This document shows, piece after piece, positions 48,106-60,600 of a stretch of DNA of 64,000 nt; position 1 is the stretch's first letter; each line of letters starts with the position of its first letter. Origin of the DNA: Anadara kagoshimensis (Eukaryota > Mollusca > Bivalvia > Arcoida > Arcidae); the NCBI GenBank assembly GCA_021292105.1, contig CM037862.1, positions 34,251,770-34,315,769 of the forward strand, read 5' to 3'. The notes under the pieces were generated by a model. The model saw only the letters and a program-made list of their open reading frames with translations, was not told the origin of the DNA and made no database searches. A program made the translations under genes and the position numbers.

Positions 48106-50533
48106 TTATGACCCTTAACAACAAAGGCAATTGGTAAACTTCTTCGATGAAGACGGTGGATACACTTTGATGTTACTAGATGTCATCTCATTAGCAATTA
48201 AAATATGTTATTCTCGGATTTCATGTTCTCTCTGTTTCAATTCTCAGTTTTTTATTTAAACAGTAAATGTTTCGGGCCAAACACTACATTTTCACCTGAC
48301 TACTTGCAGCCACCACCATTTTCAGTGATATCAATTGTGTACCCATCTAGGTATAAAGATTGCGGTCAAAGGACTGAATTTTGTAAAGTGAGTAAAATTG
48401 ATACTTTTATTATTCTTTTCTTCTTAAATTAAATTAGTAATAGTTTAGGGTATCTCGGTGGACGAGTTGTCTAAGCGCCGGATTACGGCTTTATAAAACC
48501 TTAATGCTGATGAAGCGAGTATCTGGTTAAAGGGGAGTAACTTGGATTAAATTATCATCAATGTAGAGATTGGTAGATTATATTAGCCGATTTATTTAAG
48601 TTTATTTACGTTCAAACCATAAAAAATTCACATATCACTTGTATCGGAGTGTCACCAGCTGTAGGTGAAGTGGAAGAAATTTTTACCTTTGAGGTGCGCT
48701 CAAGAAAACATACAGATAGGGATTCTTATCGTATCGCGCTAACTGAAATTTTTTTTACGATTTTTAAAAATGCCATTACCAAAAGGCCCGGAGATTTATA
48801 TTCTGAAAATGCTTAGTGCTTGGCGAAATAACTTTTCAAGGCTTGTTCAGACACGGCAGGGTTCGAACCGCTTCTACCATATGAACACCCCACCAATTAG
48901 GCTATCATGGTAGTTTCAATTGGTTCAATGAGTTAATGATCTGGCAGTATCAAATTACCTTAAATATACTAAAGAAGTGTACCAATAGATGCTGTAATGC
49001 CAGTACAGTACAGAATACGCATCTATTACTAACACAAACACAACTTTATGATAGTTAGATTTCATTCTTATACAATAATAATGTAACAATATAATAATAG
49101 CTTTATATAAATACTTAATGTAACAATGTATTTGTTAGCAACATGTATACATGTAAATGTGATACAAAAATGGAATACTTAGTGAACACACACATACACA
49201 CACACTATCCACATCACCCAGCCAAGTAGGTTTCAAACTACAAAGGTTATGCATCTGTTGTCCGTTGCATATGGTTATGAAAGTAGCACAATGATTTTTT
49301 CAAAAACCTTATGTTCCTACTGTTTTCGCATACCAGAGAGAAAGGACAAAATGTTTTTTTTAAAAGACATTTGACCAGCAGATGCAAATGACTTTCATTC
49401 TCTGTCTCACCATTCAACATTCACGTACTCGTATGTATACAATACATAAACCAGTATTTTGTCCAACAGTCCACAAACATTACTTCAGTTGAAGTAGCCT
49501 ACATTGTAGACTCAAAACAAACCATAATTAAATATTGCCCTATTGAAGACCTGGGATAGTAAGCTGCTGAATGATTGCTTGAATGATTTATGTCCAAATA
49601 AAGATTATGTAACTTATATCAATAGGAATGGTGAACCGCTGAAAGATGTAAATTGCATTTGTGTCAAAATGATTGTGTTTCATCTCTGTCATAGAAAAAC
49701 AGTTTGTGTTTTGTTATATGAAGTGTAGATTGGACACGTTGAGTACCGACTACTAATACAATAAACGTCATGAAATGGTTTAGTTTTATGCAGCATTGTT
49801 GAGATTGTAAATGATTTAATGGAGATGATAGGAGACTATTTACACTTTCGAAATACTACAATGCAACATTTTTTTTCAGAAAACGATGTATTGCGCACTT
49901 TGATGTATTTCAATGCAATTTTCCCTCATTTCCCTCACGAAGACGATGTATAATGTCAACTATGAGATCTAGGAACATTCCTAAATTCAATTTAATTATC
50001 ATTTAGCGATCTGCTTAATTGATAATCGTCAGTAATGTTGCATCACGAAGTGTCCTCAAACCGCATCACATTGTTACGCCGGCGACAGAATCCCATGATT
50101 TGCGAGGAAGACTATGACTACAGTAATTTCGTTTTAAAACGCCAATGGGTCACTGTTAAGTTTTCCTTGAAAAAACCTTTAATATTGAACAATTTGTCTC
50201 TAGAGGCAACATGTGTTTGGTTGCAAATGACAAAAACTAAAGATTGAAAATTCAACGTTCTGGATTTCTTATACAAAACACAAATACACTTAAATAAATT
50301 TTTTTGTCAAAATGAACTTTTTTGAACTCTCTCTTAAAGTATTCGATGAGTTCCGATTGAAGATCCATGTAGTTCCGATGGATTGCCATGGCAATGGATT
50401 GTTATCTGGAGATCATCAGTGTCAACAAAATGATTGTAGCCGAAGCTTTGAGGTATTCTAAACAACTGAAATATCATTGGTGTTTCGTTCATACATTTAT
50501 AAAGAACACACAATACATATATACAAAAATATT
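48106..50533. other. Intergenic stretch between foldback and receptor locus
   Basis: No supported gene. A family B SINE lies at about 48590-48905, preceded by a tRNA-like fragment near 48450 (ctcggtggacgagttgtcta). The rest is AT-rich unassigned sequence. Confidence 0.45.
48590..48905 (-). mobile_element. SINE family B, diverged
   Basis: Plus-strand words cacttgtatcggagtgtcac, cagctgtaggtgaagtgg and acctttgaggtgcgctcaag, ending in cggcagggttcgaaccgctt, the complement of a B box. Confidence 0.65.
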
Positions 50534-51653
50534 TCAATAACTAAGACTGGAATCAAACTTCGATATACTTTTCGGATTAGTTTTCTCGGAATATTTAAAC
50601 GATGTCCTCATTGCTGGCAATGTATAAGGTCTTTCGAACATGAAATCCGGATCTATTTTGTATCCGCCATTTTCCATTCCGGCGGATTTTTTAACATCGT
50701 ATTTAAGTTTTGAGATTCTATGAAGTTTTGGTACAAAAACTACCAAAATTGTAACACTAGCACTACAATAATGCCTACACAAATTGTAGGTTCCTCGTAA
50801 TCTTTGGGTTGAATAATAAGAACGGCTATCCACGCCGCCCATACTGCTATTGTCAGCCAACTTGAAATTAAAATTAATTTGGCCTCTCCCATGTTTTTGG
50901 TTTCGTTGCGTACGAGTATTGCGTAAACTGCTGCTAATACAATCAGAAACATTATGTAAACAAGATGAACTACAAAGTCTGTTTTGTCAAAATTACATGC
51001 GTATTGCGTCACATCCGGCTGTGACGTATCTACAACCAATAACGACCTTGGTTTATCCACTTATGGATACCAATAGCTAACTGAACTCCAGTCACAAACA
51101 ATACGGTTAAAAATTGGTTAAGATTCGAAATTTCACCTCCTAAACCTATAAGCTTATATGCTCTTAGCGACATCAATTTGGCCATTATTACAGCAAAGGT
51201 GAGCGCATATGTTAATCCTGGGAGGAAGAATCGCAAAGAAAATATTTTCTGCGGGAGTAAAAACGAACGGCAAAACAGACAAATAGACGCTACTATGGAA
51301 ACCACAACATAACTCCCAACCTATATATCGCTTTTGTAGCAATCCTGCACAAACCTTCATTATAACGTAAACTATAAACATAAAGGAAACTAGCGCGCCT
51401 CCACAAGCAATGGTTAACACAACAATAGCCCAAAGATCACTGTTAAACTCTGAGTACTGTCGAAAAACACGAAATCTGTTCTGGCAGCAGGTTCCGGCGT
51501 GGATGTTATATTTTCGATGGTTTCTATATTTGCACATTTACAATTTCTGTAACACACGGATGATGGTAGTAATCGCAGTTGGTTTCCATTGCTGTCATAT
51601 GCCTTTATTTTGGTAGGTTCTACTTTAATGGTGCCATTTTTCCATTTTCCAAC
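50534..51653 (-). CDS. Receptor exon 7: linker plus seven-helix class C domain
   Basis: Starts after an attacag acceptor with VGKWKNGT, aligning with the VGxW that ends class C VFTs. The linker has only SSVCYRNCKC in place of the nine-cysteine domain. Helix 1 reads LWAIVVLTIACGGALVSF. Helices 2-4 include ICLFCRSFLLP and LTYALTFAVIMAKLMSL. Helix 5 to intracellular loop 3 reads YAILVRNETKNMGEAKLI. Helix 7 ends VVFVPKLHRI, the class C PK motif. A cytoplasmic tail of about 65 residues ends at the stop at 50534. Four frame breaks lie near 51463-51467 (a run of five A/T), 51318-51330, 51055-51070 and 50750-50790. The frames run 2, 0, 2, 0, 1, so most breaks behave as one missing base. Confidence 0.85.
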
Positions 51654-54600
51654 CTGTAATTAAATACAACAATATACTGAGGTTTTTCTAAAAAACACAT
51701 TTCATTTTATGTAAAATAAAATTTTCCCAACTTTGAAATGCAAGCAAGTCCAAGCAAACACACAAATCGTCGTATACTTGGATCTGTCTCAAATTGGATT
51801 CAAACCTGGGTGGTGAGGCGCTGAGATCCGTAAGCACATGCTTTAGACCACTTAGCCACCGAGCCCCCTCCCCTTTCCAGGAAAAAACTAACCCATTACA
51901 AAAGCGAAGAATGCTACCAACTAGGTTTATAAAGCAGATGCAATTGTGTTTTGAAAACCACATCGACATCTACAATGACAAGTTACAAACAACTTGTAAG
52001 GCACTGTCCACTTGTTTAAAGTTACTTTCAGTGGAGTTATAACATCAGTTTATCCAAAGTTTTAAGAATCCAATTTATAACCCGCTGAACATCGTTGAGC
52101 CAATGTTATATGATGCCCAAATCAATAATGTTACTGCTCTGATTGACATCAATGGTGATTCACATTCTCAAACCGTAGGAGTCTTATGAACGATGAAAGG
52201 GAGGGCATAGGTGTGGTTGAAAAGGGTAGGGACGCTCGGGTATTACCTACCTCAATATATCCAGATTTTTGTCGATTCAGCATAACGTAAGTTCCATATA
52301 AGTCCCCGGATGGTGGTAACTCTATCATCTCATCTTGATACCGGAAAGAAAAGTTCTTGAAATTATCATCACTAAGCGAAGGTCCAACATCTGCAAACTG
52401 TTTACACAATCCATCCATGTTAGGACAAAGTGATATGTACTTAAAATGCAATGCATGCAGCATGGCGTCAACACCAAAAACAATTTTTGAACCAACTGAA
52501 ACTATATCCGACGGCACAGTACATTCCTTGGGATCTAAACACGTGGTACGTTTACGTGACATTTCGCCGAACCATGTATTACCCAACTGACTTTCTTTAT
52601 TTGCAATAGCTTCTTCGTAATGAGATTTAAATCCAGAATTTATTTTTCCGATACGGTTAACGATAATAGATCCTTCCGGCAACAGAATTCCGGTTTCCTG
52701 CCAATCACGCGTTGCCTCTCCCAAAATAAACATCTTTGACAACGGTCTATTCACTATGGCGCCAAATAATGTCCGGGCAACCTCGGTTGAGGCAAGAATA
52801 ACTACTATCTTTGCTTGCGATTGTGACAAAGTTGTTATGGCTGCGGAAACCATCACGGAATCAAGCGAATGTACGCTGTTACCAACAGAAACACAAATAT
52901 TGTATGATGTAGCCAGTTCCATAAACCGTTGTTTTTGTTCTTGATGTTCCTGGTCTGATGATACGACTATATCCACGTATGTCCAGTTCATTTTGACCAA
53001 TAAATGGACAATAGAATCAATGCCAGATTTGAAGTAGGGGTTAAACAATTCTGATAACGGTCCGCCATTTTTGGAGTCGAAAGATTCATGAAATCTATCC
53101 AGTCTATTCAGAACTTTATCCAAGCTGGGTGACACTTCCGGATAATCGTATGACAGATATCCAGGAACCAATACTGGACTCACTGGATTCTGTCCAACCT
53201 TGTCGGCAAATGTCGTGATACAGGATTCAAAATTATCGTCTGCACCACACTTTCCGAATCAGAACAAGAATCAATGGTGAGAGATCCGATCTTCAAATTG
53301 GGAAAAAGATACGGATATCTCGATTTAGATGTTCCAATAGCATACATAAATGCTTCTGTCATTACTTCTGAACCTTTGTTTAATCCAAAAGTCCCACATG
53401 ACAATGCTTTTGTGCCCTTTTTGTGTATAGGAAATACGCTGGTGAAAATGACGTCACCACTATGATATAGAAACCCGTCTTGTTTCGTAATAGCAGACTT
53501 GCAAGTGTAGCAGGCTGGGCACCAGTCGTCACATACATGACTTGCTATGTATGGTCGTTTGTCACTATCGTAGGTCTTGATGGCATTTTTGTCCACAATA
53601 AGATCATCTCTCGATGAATAGATACCAACCTAAAATGAATGAACAAAATTATAAAAATTACATTTTTAGATCATTAAAAAGAAGGTTGTGATTTGTTTTG
53701 ATAGATGATAACCAAAGCTAAGTATGTAAACCAAATAGGGTACCGTCTCCGGTTTGATTGAAGATGACCATCTAACCAATGCATCTAAGTGTTTTCTTGA
53801 GCAAGCGACTAAATGCCCTAGTCTTTTTGAGTAAAGCCTTTATGTATAACACCTGAACTGCATGCAAGACAGAATCACTACTGCTAACATTGGTTGGTTA
53901 AACCCAGTGAAATTTACAACCGGTTTGAGTGATTGAATAGAATGTGGACCTTTTCATTTTAAAAATAATTACATGATAAACTTTTTATTCCATTACATGG
54001 TGTCAGTTTAACAAGAATGGTAAATCTGTAAAGAGAACCTTAATCTTTAAAGTTCAGTAAGAAACATTTTAAGCATACTGAAAATCAATGGCGATTAAGA
54101 TATGATGTTGTTCTTATTAGAACTAATAAGAGATGAGGGAGATAATTTTAACATGTAAAACTATTATTTATTCAGAATACGACCATGACTTTATAAATGA
54201 GGCAAATAAAACTGATAAAACAATTGAAACCCTTTGTCATTTCAATAAATGATAATGGTTTCTCACGTTTTTTGTGATTTTTAACCATTTTCTCCTTTGT
54301 TATGTTTGCCACATTTCCCCCTTGCTAGTAGAACGAATATGAATAGAAACCAGTATGTGATATTTGCCATTTAATTCTTACCGAAAATGGGACCGTTGTT
54401 CCATCTACAAGCTGATAGTTAATAATATCCAACGGGAATTTTAATTCTCCGCCATCTTTAAATACCTCACTTGTGACACTGGAATCACTCTGAATCAAGT
54501 TGGACCGGATGTAACTTTTAATGTCAAATTTCTTAAACTCCCACACAACCCGGTTTGCGCAGGACATAGATCTTTATATAGTTTGTCGATTATCAGGATA

Positions 54601-57600
54601 ACAGCGTCTACTGTCTGGATAACCTTGTATGCTTCTTGAGACACGGAACCGTTCATCATCGTTGTTTGGCTCCGAGAACATTTTGCAGGGTAGGTAATGT
54701 CTTCGTCTAGTTTGACATGACATAGGTTTTTGTCTTCGTAAAATTCCCTCCACCAAATATTTCTCTGATTATCCATTTTTAGAGAAGATAAATAATCATT
54801 AAAGTTCGTGTCCATTTCAGGTTTTGGACGAAATACAACAGTTCCAGGAATAATAGGCGATTTGATATCCCAAGGAAGGATCACAAAGTTCAAATTGTCA
54901 TATGAAGCAGATTGGTTTACGCTATCCATAATGAATTTTGTGTCGTAGAAATTTGTCAACAATAAAATGGTTCCCGATTTATGTGTATTATTTAATAAAG
55001 TTTCAATCTTTGACAATGATAAACTTTTATTGTAATTCAAAACTGTCTTGCTTGCAATACATATATCATTATCTTGAAGATATTTGTTAACTTTTGGTTG
55101 TATGTCTGCTAAGATGTCGTCTGAATATACCACATGAATGTAGGTCCAATTTGCATAACGAAATAAATCTAATATACCCTTCACATAACGATCTAAAACA
55201 ATCTTATCCAACGAGACACCAAAGTCTGACAAAAGAAACCTTGCTTGTGAGGCACTGTTGTCGAAATGTTCCTCCTTTCGGAATATTTCTATAAAAGAAT
55301 CATCTTCATTTTGATTGGCTGTTTCGGCCCAATCGGAAGATGTCACTGTACAAACTTCCTGTTTGGACACGCGACATTTATCTCTGATAACAGCGCCAAC
55401 ATTTACTCCCGGGAGCAGGTTTTGACCCCGGTATCTAGATTTTATAGTATCTACAGCATATATCAAAGCTTCAGATAACTGAATTCCCTCCATGGATATG
55501 GCTCCACAAGATTTTCCCGTCTTACTGGATTGCCGAATCGGAAAACTTCCCATGATCAAGAAATCTCCATTTTCCTTCATTTCATTTTGATAATCATTTT
55601 CCACCTGTGTCTGGTGCTTACATGTTCCACACTGACGACAAGTATCACCACAGCCCGGAATTTCCATGTCCGTTTTGACTTTTTTCCACACACTAAGGTT
55701 TGTTGGTGAAAATGTTGCTTGGGTAACTATGCCAACCTGCAAAACAAAAATAGTAAATCATACAGCAAGTATATTTTAATTTGTTTAAATACTCGGTTTT
55801 TGTTAACAACGATTTTCACGGTTTTTGCATAACCAAAGCGAGATATTATGTATGTACACAACTAACATATAAACAGGCAATGGGTACCAATGTATACCAG
55901 TAAGAATTCCACCACATTCTCATAAATAAGATCTTAATATTAATTTTATGGGGGAAAATAAAGAATGGAGGGATGATGTTTTACGTCCATTCAAGATTCT
56001 TAGATTGCAATAAGGCGATACGCTCTGAAATGGTAGAGATAACATGAGTCCCGGAGAACACCATCTACCTTTGGTAAGTGCAATAGAATAAGCCCAAGTT
56101 TCGATCCTAAGCGGTAAGCTTAAGAAATATGAAACTTGATATATTGACAGGAGGTCTTAATATAAAGCTTAAACAGGTTTTACTGTACCCTAAAATTATG
56201 TCAATAGCCTTATTTTACAACTACATCATTTAGTTGAATTAGCCATAATGTTCATTCATTCATGATAATAGTGACAAAGACGTTACGTATGTCTTATCAT
56301 CGCTTAACACTTCAGACAATTTTACTTAAAATCTGAAGCCTGGTATTATGGTACTAAAGCAAAATCAACCAGACAAAAACAGTCTAAATTATTTAAAGGA
56401 AAATATCACAAGTGAACGAACTTGTAGATAAAGCACTTCAGATAGACTAAATGTAATTAAATTCTAACGCAATCATGGTTCCTGTGTATAATTTGTCTTC
56501 CTTCTTTCACAAACGGGCATTTACATTTTGCCACATTAAACTGTTGATAAAGATGCAATGATGGCAAAGTAAAAAGGACCGAATAGTATTCAGCGAGGAA
56601 CAAAATCTAAGGTTCTAGATCTATAATATGCCCTTCTATTCAGTTTGTGTGACAAATAGACTGGATAATAAAATTTCAAAGGAGTCCAATCCTAAGAAAT
56701 TTGCAGAGTACCTCCTCTAGATCTCCTGGCGCATACAATTGCAATGTCATATCCTGGTACCATGTATAAACCAAGTTTAGTAATACTTATCTGTGAACGC
56801 GTTTGTGAAGTAGGTCGCACAGGCTATTAGAAGAATGTTAGCAGACATTCTTAATTACATACAAAAAGTAACATGTAATGTAAATTATCACTGTGATATT
56901 GATATTTACCTGTGCTGTTGGAATTCCTAGAACACTGATGTCCACTCTTACTTGTTCGTCCAGGCTATATTGTTCGAAATTTTGTCCATATTAAAGGGAA
57001 ATTCGTGACCGATGGTTTGATCCTAACAAATGTGAAAGCTGATGAATCCATAAAAGTCGTACGGCTACAATTAAATGCTTCAAATCGCTGTATAACCCTG
57101 TGTGTTGTAATAAGCCATCATTACAGCCAGAATGTCATACCTTTTGGTAGATATCTCTAGAAAATTATTTAAACCTTCATCACAAACTGTCTGGTTAAAC
57201 GTGGCATTGTAATTACAAAACTCAATCTGACAAATACTGCTTGCTTAATGGATCTGAATTTTGTAAAAGTTCAGACGCCATAAAAGCCAGAAATGCAGGT
57301 CTAGAATTCAGAACTTCTGCCAAGTGTAAAATTGTTCCGCTACTATAAGTGGCATTTTACCAATATCGTTGTTATTAACGATCATATATTTCTGGTTTGG
57401 ATTAAGTTTCCCAATTAAATTTTCCAAATTTTGTACATCCGAGTAATATCACAGTTCCTTTAGATTTAGGTTGTAAAGTTGATATATTCTTTAAATCATG
57501 CCCTACGTCTGATAAACAAATAGAATGTTTATTTGCCATTTTCATAAAGGTGTTGAGTTGTCCATTGGTGTTGTCAGTTCCATCCGAAAATGCAGAGATA

Positions 57601-60600
57601 TAATCCCAATCTAAGTTCTTCAAAGTCTGTATTACAGCCTGCAACAGAAAATACACATTTATCAAACAATGTTGTAAGGAGTCACTGAAATTTCGTGAAA
57701 ACCAGGCTTCCGTACACCAGAAAAGGGTGTCTGAAAAATAGGTTAATTAGCAAGTTTTGAAAATCATTTCTTTACTAAGACTTTCCTAAATAAATAGCAA
57801 CTTTTACCATATTTTTGGAACTGCAAATCAGTTTTGAAATTATTAATTGCTGATGTTTGGAGCTTGAAGTGATTTTATCTTAAAATGACACCTTAAATTT
57901 CATGATCATCTTAAAATTGACGAAATTATTGAGATTGCAAATTTAACAGATTTAAATTAAAGAAAATCTTTGTTAAGGCGGCCACAAAACTAGGACCTAG
58001 GACCTATTTTAAAATACTTTTTGACCAAGGGGTTACTTAACTCCATTAATATCATGAGGTTTTATTGTAATGTGGTGCCAAACAATAAGGGCATTATAAG
58101 GGGTTTTACTGAACGAGGTGATAGTATGGGGAGTTTACTGTTATAACGAAGTACTAAGTATTACTGTTAAGTGGTGATTATCAAAGTTATAAAGGTCATT
58201 AAAGCGAGGTATTAGTGTATAACAAAAGAAGTCTGTTGTAAAAAAGTGTTTTCTGATTAATACCGGCAATGTTTGTTGTTGCGCTTTTTCTTGAAACAAA
58301 ACATAAATATTATCCATTTACATGTAATATCTGATAAATTACACAATTGACACCTGCCCATAACCTTGTGCAAAATCTAACTAGACAAGTTATACATCAA
58401 ACTCGAGACCTGTCGATACTTTAACACTAAGCTAAACAATAAGTCTTGAATCAACATGCATCTCGCCCCCTCCTAGTTATTTCTGGATAATTTTTGTAGA
58501 GTAGTTTGTACCTCAAATTTATCCAAACTAAAGGTACACATATAAAACAAGAGAATCAGCACCCTTATGGCGGCTGGTGGTGGTAGAGTCTGCTGGTGGA
58601 TCTTGACGGATTCAATAGATTTCTGAACAACTATAGAACTGTTAATTAATAAGAGAACGAACAACAATTAAAAGACTGTTATTGAAACTTTATTGAATTG
58701 ACTAGTTTCACCAACTAAGTCGGCGTCTTTAGGATGGGTCCTTCTGTTTATTAATTACCAAATGAAAGGTGTAATAATCGCTTAGCAGATTTTTGTCGCT
58801 AGATACAACTTCAACTTTGGCAACTGAACTTCTGTTCTTTTTCATTGTTAAACTACAGACAGGTCTGTACTGTATTTGGACTGTTAAAAGTTTTAATTTT
58901 GCAAAATGAGTTATCATGCCTTTTGTGTCTTACACCAGTATACGCCACTCTATAGCTATACTTGCCTCTAGTTTCCAAATAGAAAATGTAGGTACAGTGA
59001 AGGAGGAATTTTCTTTCTTTGTTATAAATCCATTGTCATCAAGTTTAATATGAAGTATACCGAGAGGTTGGAGGATACCCGATATGACTTCTGTAATATC
59101 ATCTGTTGTATGACTTAAAACACCTGTAAATAATACCAAAAATATGAACATGTAATACAATATCCGATACACTATCTACTATCAAGTACCCTGGTGAGAT
59201 AGGAATATCATGACTTAGCCATAAAAAAATCTTTGTAATTATTTAATACTCATGTAAAAGTTTTAAAACAGTATGGTGCGCCACAAATAAACATATTGTG
59301 TATTACAAAATTTTGTCATCTACGGTTTAATTGAAGATGTTCATTTAGTCGGCTACCAAGATATAATTAGGTGCATGAAGTTATATGTCTTAGTAAGCAG
59401 CTAGACCACTCTCCAATATCTTTAATTCACCAAAAGTCAATAAGAAAACTTAAAAAGTGTTTTTCAAGGAAAAATGTCATGGTTGATCAGCTCAAAAGCC
59501 GATAGCAATATCAGTTCTTCACTGATATTTCAAAGTTTCTAATACTCCTTAATTGATTATGCTCAAGTAAGTGAATATAACAGACTTTATTCAACGTCAT
59601 TTATTGAAATTTGAAAAAAAAAACCGCATGAACGAACAAATCAAACTTACAATACAGAAAAATCGAGCTAAGTATGCTAGCTGTGCTTTGCAATAGATGT
59701 CGCATCATAACACACCAAACAAAATTACAAAATAGGAAGAAGAAACATAAGTTAACAGGACAATAGATTGCGCCACCAGAACAAACAAAAACAAATAAAA
59801 TAAGAAACTAAACATTATTGAGATCATGTCTTTCAATCAGGATATGACAACAAAATGGCAGTGTAAATAAAACTTAAGAATTCCGTCTTTTTGCTGATTT
59901 TATGACTTCTTAACCTTGGAATTATGCTTTAATATGTATATACAGTTTGAAGTTATTTTAAATATGAAAAAAAACTCATATATCATATTTTATACACATT
60001 TATTGGTTTACGCTTCGCGTGTTTAGAATACCGGCATATCTCATTCATGAAATGTTATCGATATGTACGCCTGATTTAACGTGTTAAAGCATTCAGACAT
60101 GATGTGTATGTCTGTTAGAAATTTAAAAAAAAATATCACATGACATATTCTTCTTCCCTAAATAAATGATAACAAGTTGTTAAGTAAAGTGTTGTTAAAA
60201 TCGACAAACAAGGGCCGAGTTTGGTTTGTTAAGCTTGGTCTGGACAGAATGCTGAAGTTAGTAGTTTAATCCTCCTTTCCGTTATCAAAAATAAAATTTT
60301 GTGATATTACATATAATTATTATATTATTTAGATTCAACTCACTCAAATTAAGTCCCCATTTTAAGTTTTGGCTTATTTGGGGTTCGTGTACGAACCTCA
60401 ACACAAATCAACAAATTCTAAAATCGGGCTTTAGTATACCGAGTAGTCCAATAAGATTTAAACTGCTACATAATGAGTTTGAGCGTGGTGGGACAAAAAT
60501 AAGAATGCGTATAGATTGCAATAAGTGGGGCTCTTCCAACCTCCATGTTGAATTCCCGCGTTTTTGCAGTCATATGCTCCCGGCTACATGACAGACGGCA

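Larger units (their letters stand above)
57639..58965 (-). other. Receptor intron 3 (GC-AG) carrying two MITEs
   Basis: Donor is GCAAGT after AG at 58966, acceptor is ttgcag at 57639. It holds a decayed family 3 MITE at about 57755-57999 and a family 1 MITE at about 58402-58872. Confidence 0.7.

Noticed and set aside
51688..51969. 93-residue open frame in receptor intron 6
   Set aside because: It runs through a tRNA-derived SINE head; the protein is a by-product.
54480..54570. Programmed -1 frameshift at the A/T run in VFT2
   Set aside because: The slippery run is only four bases, there is no obvious downstream structure, and many other breaks in the locus are not at slippery sites. A lost base is simpler.
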